DNA of 64,000 nt, from the NCBI RefSeq assembly GCF_030124175.1, contig NZ_JASKMT010000023.1, forward strand, positions 1 through 64,000, in the 5' to 3' direction. This document shows positions 30,627 to 38,621 of the stretch, in pieces (the stretch's first letter is position 1; the number at the start of each line of letters is the position of its first letter). A model generated the notes under the pieces. The model saw only the letters and a program-made list of their open reading frames with translations, made no database searches and had not been told where the DNA came from. This DNA is from Streptomyces sp. 549 (GTDB lineage: Bacteria; Actinomycetota; Actinomycetes; Streptomycetales; Streptomycetaceae). A program made the translations under genes and the position numbers.

Positions 30627-32105
30627 GTGTCTTCCTCCGCGCTCGACAGCGAGCCAGAGCACACCACCCAGACCTCGAACCACCCAGCACCCCACCACCC
30701 GAGAATGGCCTTGGCGGCCCGGATCGCCCTCCTGGTGCTGCTGACCGCCGAGCTCATGGACATCCTCGACCAGTCGGTCGTGCTGACCGCCCTGCCCGCG
30801 ATCCAGGAGTCGACCGGCGCCGGACCGGCCGCATTGCAGTGGCTGACCACCGGCTACTCGCTGCCCGTCGCCATCGGGCTGATCACCGGCGGGCGCCTCG
30901 GCGACCTCTACGGCCGTCGCAGGCTCCTCCTCATCGGCACCGTCGTGTTCACCACGGCCTCACTGCTGTGCGGCCTCGCCGCCGGCCCGGGCGTGCTGAT
31001 CGGAGCCCGCGCGCTCCAGGGCGTGGGAGTGGCCCTGATGATCCCGCAGATCCTGGCCACCCTCCACGTCACCTTCGAAGGTCGGAACCGCAGCAAAGCG
31101 TTCGGCCTCTACGGGGCGGTCCTCTCGATTGCCAACGTCCTGGGCCCGGTGATGGGCGGCCTGCTCACCGAGGCCGACCTGTTCGGGCTGTCCTGGCGGC
31201 CGATCTTCCTGGTCAACGTGCCCGTCGGTCTCGCCGTGCTCGTCCTGGGACGCAAGTTCGTCCCCGAGTCGACCGAGAAGAAGGCCAACCGGCCCGACCT
31301 CACCGGCATGGCGCTGTCCGCACTGGCCATCGTCCTGATCATCTTCCCGCTCACCGAGGGGCACCTCCACGACTGGCCGCTGTGGTGCTTCGCCCTGCTT
31401 GGTGCAGGTCTCCTCGTCCTGGCCGTGTTCCTGCGCCACCAGCGGCGCAAGCAGGGCAACGCCCCGCTCGTGCCCCTGTCCCTCTTCCAGGGGCGGCAGT
31501 TCCCCGGCGGCACTGCCGCGCAGCTGATGCACGGCCTGCTGTGCGGGCTGTTCTTCATGACCTGGACGCTGTACCTCCAGCGGGCACTGGGCATGAGCCC
31601 CTTCCAGGCGGCCCTGGCCTTCGTCCTGCTCTCCGTTGGAGAGCTGGCCGGCGCGACGATCGCGGCGAAGAGTGCGGGGCGCTTCGCCCGACGCCTTCCC
31701 CAGACGGGAGCCCTCATCACGATCGCTGCGACGGTCGGCTACGGACTCCAGATCGCCGCAGGCCAGGCGGACCTGACCCTGCTGGGGATGACCGTTCCGG
31801 TGGTACTGATCGGCTTCGGCCTCGGCATGGTCAGCGGCCCGCTCGCCGACATGTCGCTCGCCAAGGTTCCGCACGACGATGCCGGGGCCGCCTCGGGTCT
31901 GTTCAACACCGCCATGCACCTGGGCATCGCCCTGGGCACCGCGCTGACCGCCCTGGTGTTCTTCGCCACCACCGACGGCTCGCCCGACGCCGACCTCAAC
32001 CGCGACGCGTTCATCACCGTGCTGTGGTGGGTCGGCAGCCTCCTCGCCCTGATGTGGGCCCTGATGTTCTGCCTGCCCAAGAAGGCCGACAACCAGACCG
32101 ACTGA
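30627..32105 (+). CDS. MFS drug exporter, DHA2 (EmrB/QacA) family
   Basis: A 492-aa proton-driven exporter. After a ~28-residue polar N-terminus the first helix contains LMDILDQSVVLTALPAIQ, the DHA2 motif, and the helix 2-3 loop is GGRLGDLYGRRRLL (motif A). Fourteen hydrophobic segments fit the DHA2 topology. GTG 30627 has AGGAG at eight bases; the longer frame from 30456 is not membrane-protein-like. Expected to expel toxic hydrophobic compounds. No adjacent TetR/MarR regulator or biosynthesis genes. Confidence 0.92.
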   Translation: MSSSALDSEPEHTTQTSNHPAPHHPRMALAARIALLVLLTAELMDILDQSVVLTALPAIQESTGAGPAALQWLTTGYSLPVAIGLITGGRLGDLYGRRRLLLIGTVVFTTASLLCGLAAGPGVLIGARALQGVGVALMIPQILATLHVTFEGRNRSKAFGLYGAVLSIANVLGPVMGGLLTEADLFGLSWRPIFLVNVPVGLAVLVLGRKFVPESTEKKANRPDLTGMALSALAIVLIIFPLTEGHLHDWPLWCFALLGAGLLVLAVFLRHQRRKQGNAPLVPLSLFQGRQFPGGTAAQLMHGLLCGLFFMTWTLYLQRALGMSPFQAALAFVLLSVGELAGATIAAKSAGRFARRLPQTGALITIAATVGYGLQIAAGQADLTLLGMTVPVVLIGFGLGMVSGPLADMSLAKVPHDDAGAASGLFNTAMHLGIALGTALTALVFFATTDGSPDADLNRDAFITVLWWVGSLLALMWALMFCLPKKADNQTD

Positions 32106-32111
32106 GCCACT

Positions 32112-32147
32112 CCCGGGTCCCGGCCGCGACGTCGGCCGGGACCCGGG
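32112..32147 (+). terminator. 15-bp hairpin after the MFS gene
   Basis: Arms 32112-32126 and 32133-32147 (CCCGGGTCCCGGCCG and its complement) are perfectly matched with a 6-nt loop, 6 nt after the MFS stop. Confidence 0.88.
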
Positions 32148-32257
32148 CCCTCAGCCTTCCTCGACCTCGCCGTCCTCGGCGGCATCGGGGTACCGGCAGG
32201 CAACCGCCTTCCGTCCGCCCCGCCACAGAGCCTCCGTCCCTTGGCCGCACGGGGGGC

Positions 32258-32278
32258 CGTGCCACGCTCTGTGGCACG
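32258..32278 (-). terminator. Hairpin downstream of the ABC/lipoprotein operon
   Basis: CGTGCCAC at 32258-32265 pairs perfectly with GTGGCACG at 32271-32278 around a 5-nt loop, about 80 nt beyond the permease stop at 32357. The 32148-32356 interval contains no other feature. Confidence 0.5.
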
Positions 32279-32356
32279 CCCACGAGAGCTTGCGAGATTT
32301 CCGTGGGTGTGGAGGAACAGTCGATAGGGCCCCGGGTCCCTGGCAGGCGAACGTGT

Positions 32357-33571
32357 CTATGCGTCGCGCAGCACTCTGTCGGGCGGGAGGCGTCGTGCGT
32401 AGTACAGCGGGAGCAGGGCGCCGACCACCAGGGCCACACCCGGTAGGGGAAGCAGCATGGCAGCGGTGGGCAGGTGGATGGCGGCCGGTCCGGTCGACAC
32501 GGTGACGGCAGCCAGGCCGAGCACGATGCCGGTGAGGGCAGCGATGGTGCCGATGATGAACAGTTCGAGGGCGAGAAGGCAGAAGATCCGGGTCTCGCTG
32601 AACCCGAGTGCTTTCAGCAGGCCGATCTCGTTCATACGGGAGCGCACGCGCTGTGTGCCCATGGCGAGTCCGAACAGGGCGGCCAGGACGGTCACCGCCC
32701 ACAGTGCGGTCGTGCCGGCGGTCTCCAGCAGCGACAGTGTGGGCGACAGGGCCTGCATCTGGGCGGCGACGCTCGCGGCGTAGAACCCGGCTTGGCGCAA
32801 CTGCTGCTGCACCTCGCGCACTTTGCTGGCCGAGGCGACCTCTACGTGGGCGTTTTCGAATCCTTCGGTGGCGAAGAGCTCTTTCACGGTCATTGCCTGG
32901 GACTCGGCGTGCAGCGTGGCGGCGACGTCGGGGTGGACGTAGGAGGTGCCCGGGCCGTCCAGGTTTCCCATGGAGTCGTCGTGTACGGCGGTGACGGTGA
33001 AGCGGAGCTCTACGGGCTCCCCACCGTGCAGATCCTCGTTGCCGTCCTTGTCGGTCTCGATACGGTCGACAGGGGTGTGCAGGACGACGATGTCGCGCCC
33101 GAGTAGCCGGGCGGCGGACAGCCCGGCGAATCCGTCAGGCAACACGATCTGATCGGGCTTGAGAGAGGAGGGCGCCTCGGTGTCCTGCTGGGTCACCAGC
33201 GGCGGGTGTGCGGCGGTCCAGGGCAGCAAGGTGAGCATACGAGGGTCGTCCCGCTGCTGATCATCCGCCAGATAGACCTCTGCGCCGCCCCCGTCGTACG
33301 GGGTGACCTTGGTGACGCCAGGAATGGCGGCGATCTCGTCGATGCGCTCACGGGTGAGCGGGGTGCGGCCTTCGGGCGTGGTGGCCCACACACTGATCGT
33401 GCGGAGCCTGCCGTCGCCGGTGTCCAGGTCTGTGGCAGTAGCGCGTGCCTCGTGTACGGGGCCGCGGGCCAGAACGACGAATCCGACCAGGAGGGCGAGG
33501 AACAACGGCATCGCCCAGTGGCGGCGCAGGGAACGCAGCACCTCGCCGCGAATCAAGGGCGCTTCGGTCAC
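32357..33571 (-). CDS. FtsX-like ABC permease
   Basis: A 404-aa MacB-type permease: N-terminal helix (MPLFLALLVGFVVLARG), a large extracytoplasmic domain (about residues 45-270) and a C-terminal three-helix FtsX core with RSRMNEIGLLKALGFSETRI. Half the size of the permease at 23717, so probably a homodimer. GTG 33571 overlaps the ATPase stop (GTGA). Together with the ATPase and lipoprotein it forms a three-gene envelope export or signalling system. Confidence 0.88.
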   Translation of the reverse strand: MTEAPLIRGEVLRSLRRHWAMPLFLALLVGFVVLARGPVHEARATATDLDTGDGRLRTISVWATTPEGRTPLTRERIDEIAAIPGVTKVTPYDGGGAEVYLADDQQRDDPRMLTLLPWTAAHPPLVTQQDTEAPSSLKPDQIVLPDGFAGLSAARLLGRDIVVLHTPVDRIETDKDGNEDLHGGEPVELRFTVTAVHDDSMGNLDGPGTSYVHPDVAATLHAESQAMTVKELFATEGFENAHVEVASASKVREVQQQLRQAGFYAASVAAQMQALSPTLSLLETAGTTALWAVTVLAALFGLAMGTQRVRSRMNEIGLLKALGFSETRIFCLLALELFIIGTIAALTGIVLGLAAVTVSTGPAAIHLPTAAMLLPLPGVALVVGALLPLYYARRLPPDRVLRDA

Positions 33572-34209
33572 GACAGTTCACCTTCCCGCAGTTCGATGGT
33601 GCGCGTCGCGATCGTCCCGAAGGCGCCGTCATGGGAGGCCACAAGGACCCCTCGCCCTTCGGCCGCCATCTGTGCCAAGTGCTTGCGTACCAGGTCGCCG
33701 GTTTTGTCATCGAGTCCGGCTGTGGGTTCATCGGCCAGGAGCAGCTGGGGGTCGTTGATCAGTGCCCGCGCCAAGGCAACGCGCTGCGCCTCGCCCCCTG
33801 ACAGCAATGCGGTGCGGTGTACTGCCCTGTTGGCCACTCCGAAACGGTCGAGCAGCTCCGCGGCAGCGGTGAGTGCCTCGGCACGGTGGGCCAGCGAAGG
33901 CAGCGCCACGTTCTCGACCGTGTTCAGTGCGGGGAAGAACACCGGCTTCTGGAAGACGAACCCGATGCGTTCGCGCCGGGTACGCGCTGCCTGGGCGTCT
34001 GCCAGGCTACTGCTGCCGCATACCCGCACAGCGCCGCTGGTGGGTTCCGCCAGCAGTCCGGCTAGCGAAAGCAGCGTGGTCTTGCCAGTGCCGGAGGGTC
34101 CGCGCAGCCACACCACCTCACCGGTTGTCACAGTGAGTGAGATGTCCCGCAGCACGGTCAGCGGGCCTGGGAACTCCTTGGTCACGGAGTCGAGCTCCAG
34201 CAGATTCAC
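33568..34209 (-). CDS. ABC transporter ATP-binding protein
   Basis: A 213-aa LolD/MacB-type ATPase. Walker A GPSGTGKTTLLSLAGLL, signature LSGGEAQRVALARALI, Walker B LLLADEPTAGLDDKTG, and a switch His in VASHDGAFG are all present. Start assigned to GTG 34209: it shares one base with the TAG stop of the lipoprotein gene (TAGTG) and has GGTGAG upstream; longer frames would overlap that gene deeply. Powers the permease encoded downstream. Confidence 0.92.
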   Translation of the reverse strand: MNLLELDSVTKEFPGPLTVLRDISLTVTTGEVVWLRGPSGTGKTTLLSLAGLLAEPTSGAVRVCGSSSLADAQAARTRRERIGFVFQKPVFFPALNTVENVALPSLAHRAEALTAAAELLDRFGVANRAVHRTALLSGGEAQRVALARALINDPQLLLADEPTAGLDDKTGDLVRKHLAQMAAEGRGVLVASHDGAFGTIATRTIELREGELS

Positions 34210-35243
34210 TACGGGCTCACCAGCCCGCTTGAGAAACCTGCCCATGTCTCTTTCAGAGCACACACGTCAGCAGAGGGAAAGGGTCGGTAGAACTCTTTGA
34301 TGCCGTCACATCCGCGTGAATCGTCGAGCCAGGACCTAAGCTTTTCCGGCACCTCGTTCGCACCGATCCCGTTTCCCGGCACCTGGCTTGCCGCAACAAC
34401 CTCGCCGAATTGGGTGCCGCTGTCCGGAGACTTCAGAAATTTCCCGGATTCCGACACCTGTTTCTCGAAGTGCTTGAGCACCTCGTCCTTGTTCGCCAAG
34501 TAGGGGGCGAGGGCCAGCGTCTGCCAGGCGTGATAGCGATCTGTTCGGTTCTCGACCTCGAAAAGGTCGGCTTTCAGTGGCGGGATTTCGTCGGCGTATC
34601 CGAGCCGCTCCAACATCTGAAGCGCAAGAGCTGCACCCTCAGCGTTCATCTGTGTGACGCCTTCGGCAGCCAGACGCTTGAGAGTGCACGAGGCAGATTT
34701 CTTCTCCAGCGCCTTGTCGCGCTCATCGGCGATACGGAGGATCGCTGCAGAGAAGAGCTCACCGTCGCAACCCGGCCGCGTGGCGGCGTACCTTCGCACC
34801 TTCTCGACCGAGATTACCTCGCTTCCCCGTCGAGACGAGTCCGCCAGCGCGGCGGCGAAGTACATCGCGGTCACGTCATGGACCACTCCGTCGTCCTCAT
34901 CCCGGTCGACAGGAGCTACGGGCGAGTAGACGCCGTCCGCGACGCGGAACCGATCAAGCTCGTCCACCACACGCTCCCAGTCGGACGTTGTGGCACAGCC
35001 GCTCAGAAACACTGCGGCAGTCGTAACGAGAACAGCTGCTATACGCCCCGGTTGGGCGCCGAAGCGCCCAACCGGCAGCAGCGCCCCCTTCCGGGTCGCG
35101 CTCTTCTCCTTCAACTGGCGGACACGTTGCGGAGAGCCACCCGCGTGAGCGGTGGGGGAAGCCGTCAGCACGAGGGCTCCTGCCGTGACAACCGTGGCGG
35201 CTGCCCCAGTGAGGAGACGTGCAAGCGTGCCTTTCCTGATCAC
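34209..35243 (-). CDS. Exported lipoprotein with two tandem secretion signals
   Basis: A 344-aa protein of unknown family. Residues 1-34 form a complete Sec signal peptide ending TASPTAHA. About 30 residues later a second signal appears: basic FGAQPGRI, hydrophobic AAVLVTTAAVFLSGC, a textbook lipobox with the anchor Cys near residue 83. The remaining ~260 residues are soluble and helical with paired Cys (TRPGCDGE, KSASCTLKR, SRGCDGIKE, ADVCALKE). No in-frame ATG/GTG with a ribosome-binding site precedes the second signal, so the product looks like a fusion of one protein's leader to a lipoprotein. A perfect hairpin lies between the two signals. GC here is clearly lower than in core genes. First gene of the ABC operon. 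Confidence 0.75.
   Translation of the reverse strand: MIRKGTLARLLTGAAATVVTAGALVLTASPTAHAGGSPQRVRQLKEKSATRKGALLPVGRFGAQPGRIAAVLVTTAAVFLSGCATTSDWERVVDELDRFRVADGVYSPVAPVDRDEDDGVVHDVTAMYFAAALADSSRRGSEVISVEKVRRYAATRPGCDGELFSAAILRIADERDKALEKKSASCTLKRLAAEGVTQMNAEGAALALQMLERLGYADEIPPLKADLFEVENRTDRYHAWQTLALAPYLANKDEVLKHFEKQVSESGKFLKSPDSGTQFGEVVAASQVPGNGIGANEVPEKLRSWLDDSRGCDGIKEFYRPFPSADVCALKETWAGFSSGLVSP
35050..35073 (-). other. UUCG-capped 10-bp hairpin inside the lipoprotein gene
   Basis: On the coding strand GGTTGGGCGC-TTCG-GCGCCCAACC forms a perfect 10-bp stem with an extra-stable UUCG tetraloop. It sits exactly between the two secretion signals. It resembles an intrinsic terminator or a fusion scar. 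Confidence 0.7.
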
Positions 35244-35558
35244 TCAGTGATCTCTCCGTGAGATATCGAGCTCCATCGACGCGGGACTGGATTCTGCCAG
35301 GCCGTCATTTCGGGAGCGATCCGCCTTGGCCGCCGGCAGAGGTGGCCGTCCCCTGCCTCGGCGTACTCTTTCTCCCTTTGCGACCTGAGACCATCAACAG
35401 TCGGACATACACACGCATCAGCGTCGTGCGTAAGGTCAGGTCCACCCTGCCAGGTGCTACAGGCCGTCAGGTCCGACCCGGGGAGGAGCTTCCACCTCCT
35501 ACTTGAGGCCGCGTTCTTGAAATCGCAACAATTTTTCGGAGGAGAGGAGGGGGCCGAG
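35244..35558. promoter_or_regulatory. Divergent promoter region, lipoprotein/ABC operon and response regulator
   Basis: A 315-nt region between divergently transcribed units; no gene seen on either strand. It must hold both promoters. AT-richer than core intergenic DNA (for example GAAATCGCAACAATTTTTCG at 35519-35538). The response regulator gene's Shine-Dalgarno sequence lies at its right edge. Confidence 0.5.
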
Positions 35559-36209
35559 GTGATTCGGGTACTTGTCGTGGACGACGAGGAGTTGGTGCGG
35601 GAGGCGTTGCAGCGACTGCTGGATGTCGAGGACGGCATCCGGGTCCAAGTCCGGGAAAGCAGCGGGGCGCTGGACGCCGTGCGGTACACGGCCCCCGATG
35701 TCGTCCTCCTCGACGTCGTGATGCCCGCGCCCGACGGGCTCACCCTGCTGGCTTCGATACGTGAGCTGCCCGACCCGCCGCCCGTCGCGATGCTGACCAC
35801 CTTCGACGCCTCCGACCAGCTGGAGCTTGCGTTGCTCGGCGGCGCGGCCGGTTTTCTGCTCAAGGACAGTGCGCCCGCGCTGCTGGCCCAGGCGGTGCGG
35901 GTGCTCGCCGCCGGCGGGGTGATCTGCACTCCCGGCGGCAGCCACGCCGTCCTCGCCCGTCACCTCACCGGCCGGCCCGTACCGGCACCCGTGTCCGCAC
36001 TCGCTGAGCCGCCGCTTCCCGAGCTCACCCGGCGGGAACGTGAGGTGCTCACCCTCATCGCCATCGGCCTACCCAACGCCGACATTGCCGAACAGCTGGC
36101 CATCGGTGTCACCACCGTGAAGACCCACATCACCGCGCTGAAGCGAAAACTACGCGCGTCGAACCGAGTCGCCCTCGCCACCGTCGCCCAGCGGGCCGGG
36201 CTGGCGTGA
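35559..36209 (+). CDS. NarL/FixJ-type response regulator
   Basis: A 216-aa two-component response regulator. The receiver (1-120) has the acidic pair in VLVVDDE (Asp8/Asp9), phosphoacceptor Asp52 in PDVVLLDVVMP, and Lys in FLLKDS. A LuxR-type helix-turn-helix is at 150-210 (LTRREREVLTLIAIGLPNAD followed by IAEQLAIGVTTVKTHI). GTG 35559 is used because a long purine-rich GGAGGAGAGGAGG precedes it. It faces away from the ABC/lipoprotein operon, which it may control. Its likely kinase is the one at 36700, from which it is separated by a tRNA gene. Confidence 0.92.
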   Translation: MIRVLVVDDEELVREALQRLLDVEDGIRVQVRESSGALDAVRYTAPDVVLLDVVMPAPDGLTLLASIRELPDPPPVAMLTTFDASDQLELALLGGAAGFLLKDSAPALLAQAVRVLAAGGVICTPGGSHAVLARHLTGRPVPAPVSALAEPPLPELTRREREVLTLIAIGLPNADIAEQLAIGVTTVKTHITALKRKLRASNRVALATVAQRAGLA

Positions 36210-36448
36210 GCGCCCTCTGGTGAAGGCGGATGACCGACAGCCGTTCCCGTAACCGCCGTCGCAGAAGCCGTCGCCGCACGGGAATGGGCCCCGTCATGGA
36301 CGTTCGTAACGAGGACTGCCCTCCGGCGTTCAGCCCGGCAACGTGACGAGCCTCGACGTCGCCCCCTTCCCGGGCGGTGCGGCGGGGGAACGGCTGGGCG
36401 GGCCCTGAACCGCCGCACGGCGCCCGCGGGGCCCATGGCCGGACATGC

Positions 36449-36484
36449 GGAAGGGCCCCGGTCGTCGCAGACCAGGGCCCTTCC
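36449..36484 (-). terminator. Hairpin downstream of tRNA-Gln
   Basis: GGAAGGGCCC pairs with GGGCCCTTCC, extended by GGTC/GACC after one mismatch, about 10 nt past the 3' end of the tRNA. Typical tRNA terminator position. Confidence 0.75.
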
Positions 36485-36493
36485 TCGTACTCG

Positions 36494-36568
36494 CTCCCGA
36501 GGCAGGAATCGAACCTGCGAAGACCAGATTCAAAGTCTGGCTGCCCATGCCAGCAGAGCAACTCGGGA
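36494..36568 (-). tRNA. tRNA-Gln (anticodon TTG)
   Basis: A 75-nt cloverleaf on the minus strand. Acceptor arms TCCCGAG (36562-36568) and CTCGGGA (36495-36501), discriminator G, D-stem GCTC/GGGC, anticodon stem CCAGA/TCTGG with loop CTTTGAA giving anticodon TTG (glutamine, CAA), and T arm GCAGG-TTCGATT-CCTGC. CCA is not encoded, as is usual for many Streptomyces tRNA genes. It lies antisense between a response regulator and a histidine kinase gene. Confidence 0.93.
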
Positions 36569-36699
36569 TGGCGGAAACAGCCTACGCGTTTCGGCGATCA
36601 GCCTCCAACATCCGGTGCGCGGCAGGTATCCCGCGCTCCCGCTGAGCGCGGTGCGCGCCCGTCGGGAACGCGGTGGCGGCCGGTCGTAGTCTGGTGGCC

Positions 36700-38010
36700 A
36701 TGACCGAGACGGGGGAAGTCGATCGCGGCCGGGAGCGGCGGGCGGTGCTGTGGTGGCCGCGCCGCCGCAGCGTGGTGCTCGACGTGGCCCTGGCAGCGGT
36801 GTCCGCGCTGGAGTGCGCCGCGCAGGGCGTTCCGTTCGCGCAGGAGGCGGGCATCCCGACGGCTGCGGGGGTGCTGCTGGGGGTGCTGGTCGGCAGCACG
36901 CTGGTGCTGCGGCGGCGGGTGCCGATCGCGGTGGTGCTCGTCGCCATCGCCGTCATCCCCGCGCAGATGGGTTATGTGCTGGCGACCGTCGGCCTCTACA
37001 CCCTCGCCGCGTCCGAGGTACCGCGGCGCATCATCACGCTGCTCGCCGGGATGGAGATCACCGGCATCTTCGTGATCGCCTTCATCCGGATGCGGCAGAG
37101 TAGCGGGCAGGAGGAGCTGCCCGGCCCGATGTGGTTCCTGGTGCTGGTCGCGGCTCTGCTCGCGCTGGTGGCGACGGTCCCGCCCGTGCTGCTGGGCCTG
37201 TACGCGGGGGCCCGGCGGCGGCTGGTGGACGCACTGCGCGAGCGCGCCGACGGGCTGGAACGGGAGCTGTCGCTGCTCGCCGACCGGGCCGAGGAGCGAG
37301 CCGAGTGGGCGCGCAACGAGGAGCGCACCCGCATCGCGCGGGAGATGCACGACGTGGTGGCGCACCGGGTCAGCCTGATGGTGGTGCACGCCGCCGCCCT
37401 CCAGGCCGTCGCGCTGAAGGACCCGGAGAAGGCGGCGCGCAACGCGGAGCTGGTCGGTGACATGGGCCGGCAGGCGCTGACCGAGCTGCGCACCATGCTG
37501 GGCGTGCTGCGCGCGCACGAGACGACCACCGTGCCGACGCCGCCGGACAGCGGCGGACGCCCGCTGGAGCGGGTCGCGCAGGTCGCCGCTGCCGCCGCCC
37601 GGCGGGAGGCGGCGGAGGGGCCGGGCCTGGCGGGGGTTCCGCGCCTGGTCGAGGAGTCGCGGGCGGCCGGCACGCCGGTGGAGCTGTCCGTGGAGGGCGG
37701 CACCCGGCCGTATCAGGCGGCGGTGGAACGCACCGCGTACCGGGTGGTGCAGGAGGCCCTTACCAACGTGCACAAGCACGCGGCGGGCGCGGAGGTGCGG
37801 GTGCGGGTGGCGCACCGGCCCGCCGAGGTGGCGGTCCTGGTGGAGAACGGGGTGCCCGCGGCGGGCGGCGCGGACGCCGGGCTGCCCAGTGGCGGCAACG
37901 GGCTGGTGGGGATGCGGGAGCGGGTGACGGCCCTCGGCGGCGGCTTCGTCTCCGGGCCGACGGCCACCGGGGGCTTCCGGGTGTCGGCCGTCATCCCCGA
38001 CCGCGGCTGA
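36700..38010 (+). CDS. Sensor histidine kinase (HisKA_3/NarX-type)
   Basis: A 436-aa membrane kinase. Four to five N-terminal helices span residues 20-170, with almost no extracytoplasmic loop, so the signal is probably membrane-associated. The dimerisation/phosphoacceptor segment is RIAREMHDVVAHRVSLMVVH with His217; the ATP-binding domain has RVVQEALTNVHKHAAGAEV (N box) and GGNGLVGMRERVTALGG (G box). ATG 36700 is the first start after the noncoding 5' region. It should phosphorylate a NarL-type regulator; the nearest is at 35559, transcribed in the same direction. Confidence 0.92.
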   Translation: MTETGEVDRGRERRAVLWWPRRRSVVLDVALAAVSALECAAQGVPFAQEAGIPTAAGVLLGVLVGSTLVLRRRVPIAVVLVAIAVIPAQMGYVLATVGLYTLAASEVPRRIITLLAGMEITGIFVIAFIRMRQSSGQEELPGPMWFLVLVAALLALVATVPPVLLGLYAGARRRLVDALRERADGLERELSLLADRAEERAEWARNEERTRIAREMHDVVAHRVSLMVVHAAALQAVALKDPEKAARNAELVGDMGRQALTELRTMLGVLRAHETTTVPTPPDSGGRPLERVAQVAAAAARREAAEGPGLAGVPRLVEESRAAGTPVELSVEGGTRPYQAAVERTAYRVVQEALTNVHKHAAGAEVRVRVAHRPAEVAVLVENGVPAAGGADAGLPSGGNGLVGMRERVTALGGGFVSGPTATGGFRVSAVIPDRG

Positions 38011-38047
38011 GCGGTCCCGCCGCCCGCCACCCGCTGCCCGCCACCCG

Positions 38048-38079
38048 CCGCACAAGCCGTCGGCCGCACAAGCCGTCGG
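38048..38079. repeat. Perfect tandem duplication of 16 nt
   Basis: CCGCACAAGCCGTCGG occurs twice head to tail (38048-38063, 38064-38079) in the 128-nt gap between the convergent kinase and SUKH-3 genes. Probably slippage in noncoding DNA. Confidence 0.75.
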
Positions 38080-38138
38080 CCGTCCCGCGTCACCCCGGCC
38101 GTGCCGGGCGTGCTCGCCCCCAGCCGTAGCGGGCGACC

Positions 38139-38621
38139 TCAGCCGCGGCCGTACCGGATGCGGGTGGGCAGGGTGCCGGTGACGAGTGTGGTGAGGGCCG
38201 CGTCGAAGTGCGGGCCCACGTACCAGTCGCCGCTGTGGTCGATGCTGTAGACGCGCCCCTCCGCGTCGATGGCGAGCAGCGCGGCGCTGTCGCCCTCCTC
38301 GCCGAGCGGGGCGATCTCCGTCCCCAGGGCGCGGCCGAGGTCGGTGAGGGTCCGGGCCCAGTGCAGTCCGTGCACCGGGTCGATGCGCAGCTCGGCCGGG
38401 GTGAGGTGCCGGCCGGGTTCGGTGGGTGTGAGGTGCAGCGCGCCGAACTCCGCCCAGGCCTCGACGGCGGCGGGGAAGACCGCGTGCCGGTGGCCGGTGG
38501 GCGAGACGTGGGCGCGCAGGCTGTCCGCCCAGACCTCGGCCTGCCTGATGTCCCAGCGGCCGGGCTGCCAGCCGGCGGAACGCAGGACCGCCTCGACGGG
38601 TGCGGCGAAGCGAGCGCTCAT
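38139..38621 (-). CDS. SUKH-3 family putative immunity protein
   Basis: A 160-aa cytosolic protein resembling the SUKH-3 branch of the SMI1/KNR4 superfamily: AVEAVLRSAGWQPGR at the start, PAAVEAWAEFGALHL in the middle (SUKH-type helix and strand), then PLGEEGDSAALLAIDAEGRV and YSIDHSGDWYVGPHFDAALT near the end. SUKH proteins act as immunity factors that bind and neutralise toxin domains. ATG 38621 overlaps the stop of the YwqJ-type deaminase gene by ATGA, the arrangement expected for a toxin followed by its antidote. No signal peptide. Confidence 0.85.
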   Translation of the reverse strand: MSARFAAPVEAVLRSAGWQPGRWDIRQAEVWADSLRAHVSPTGHRHAVFPAAVEAWAEFGALHLTPTEPGRHLTPAELRIDPVHGLHWARTLTDLGRALGTEIAPLGEEGDSAALLAIDAEGRVYSIDHSGDWYVGPHFDAALTTLVTGTLPTRIRYGRG

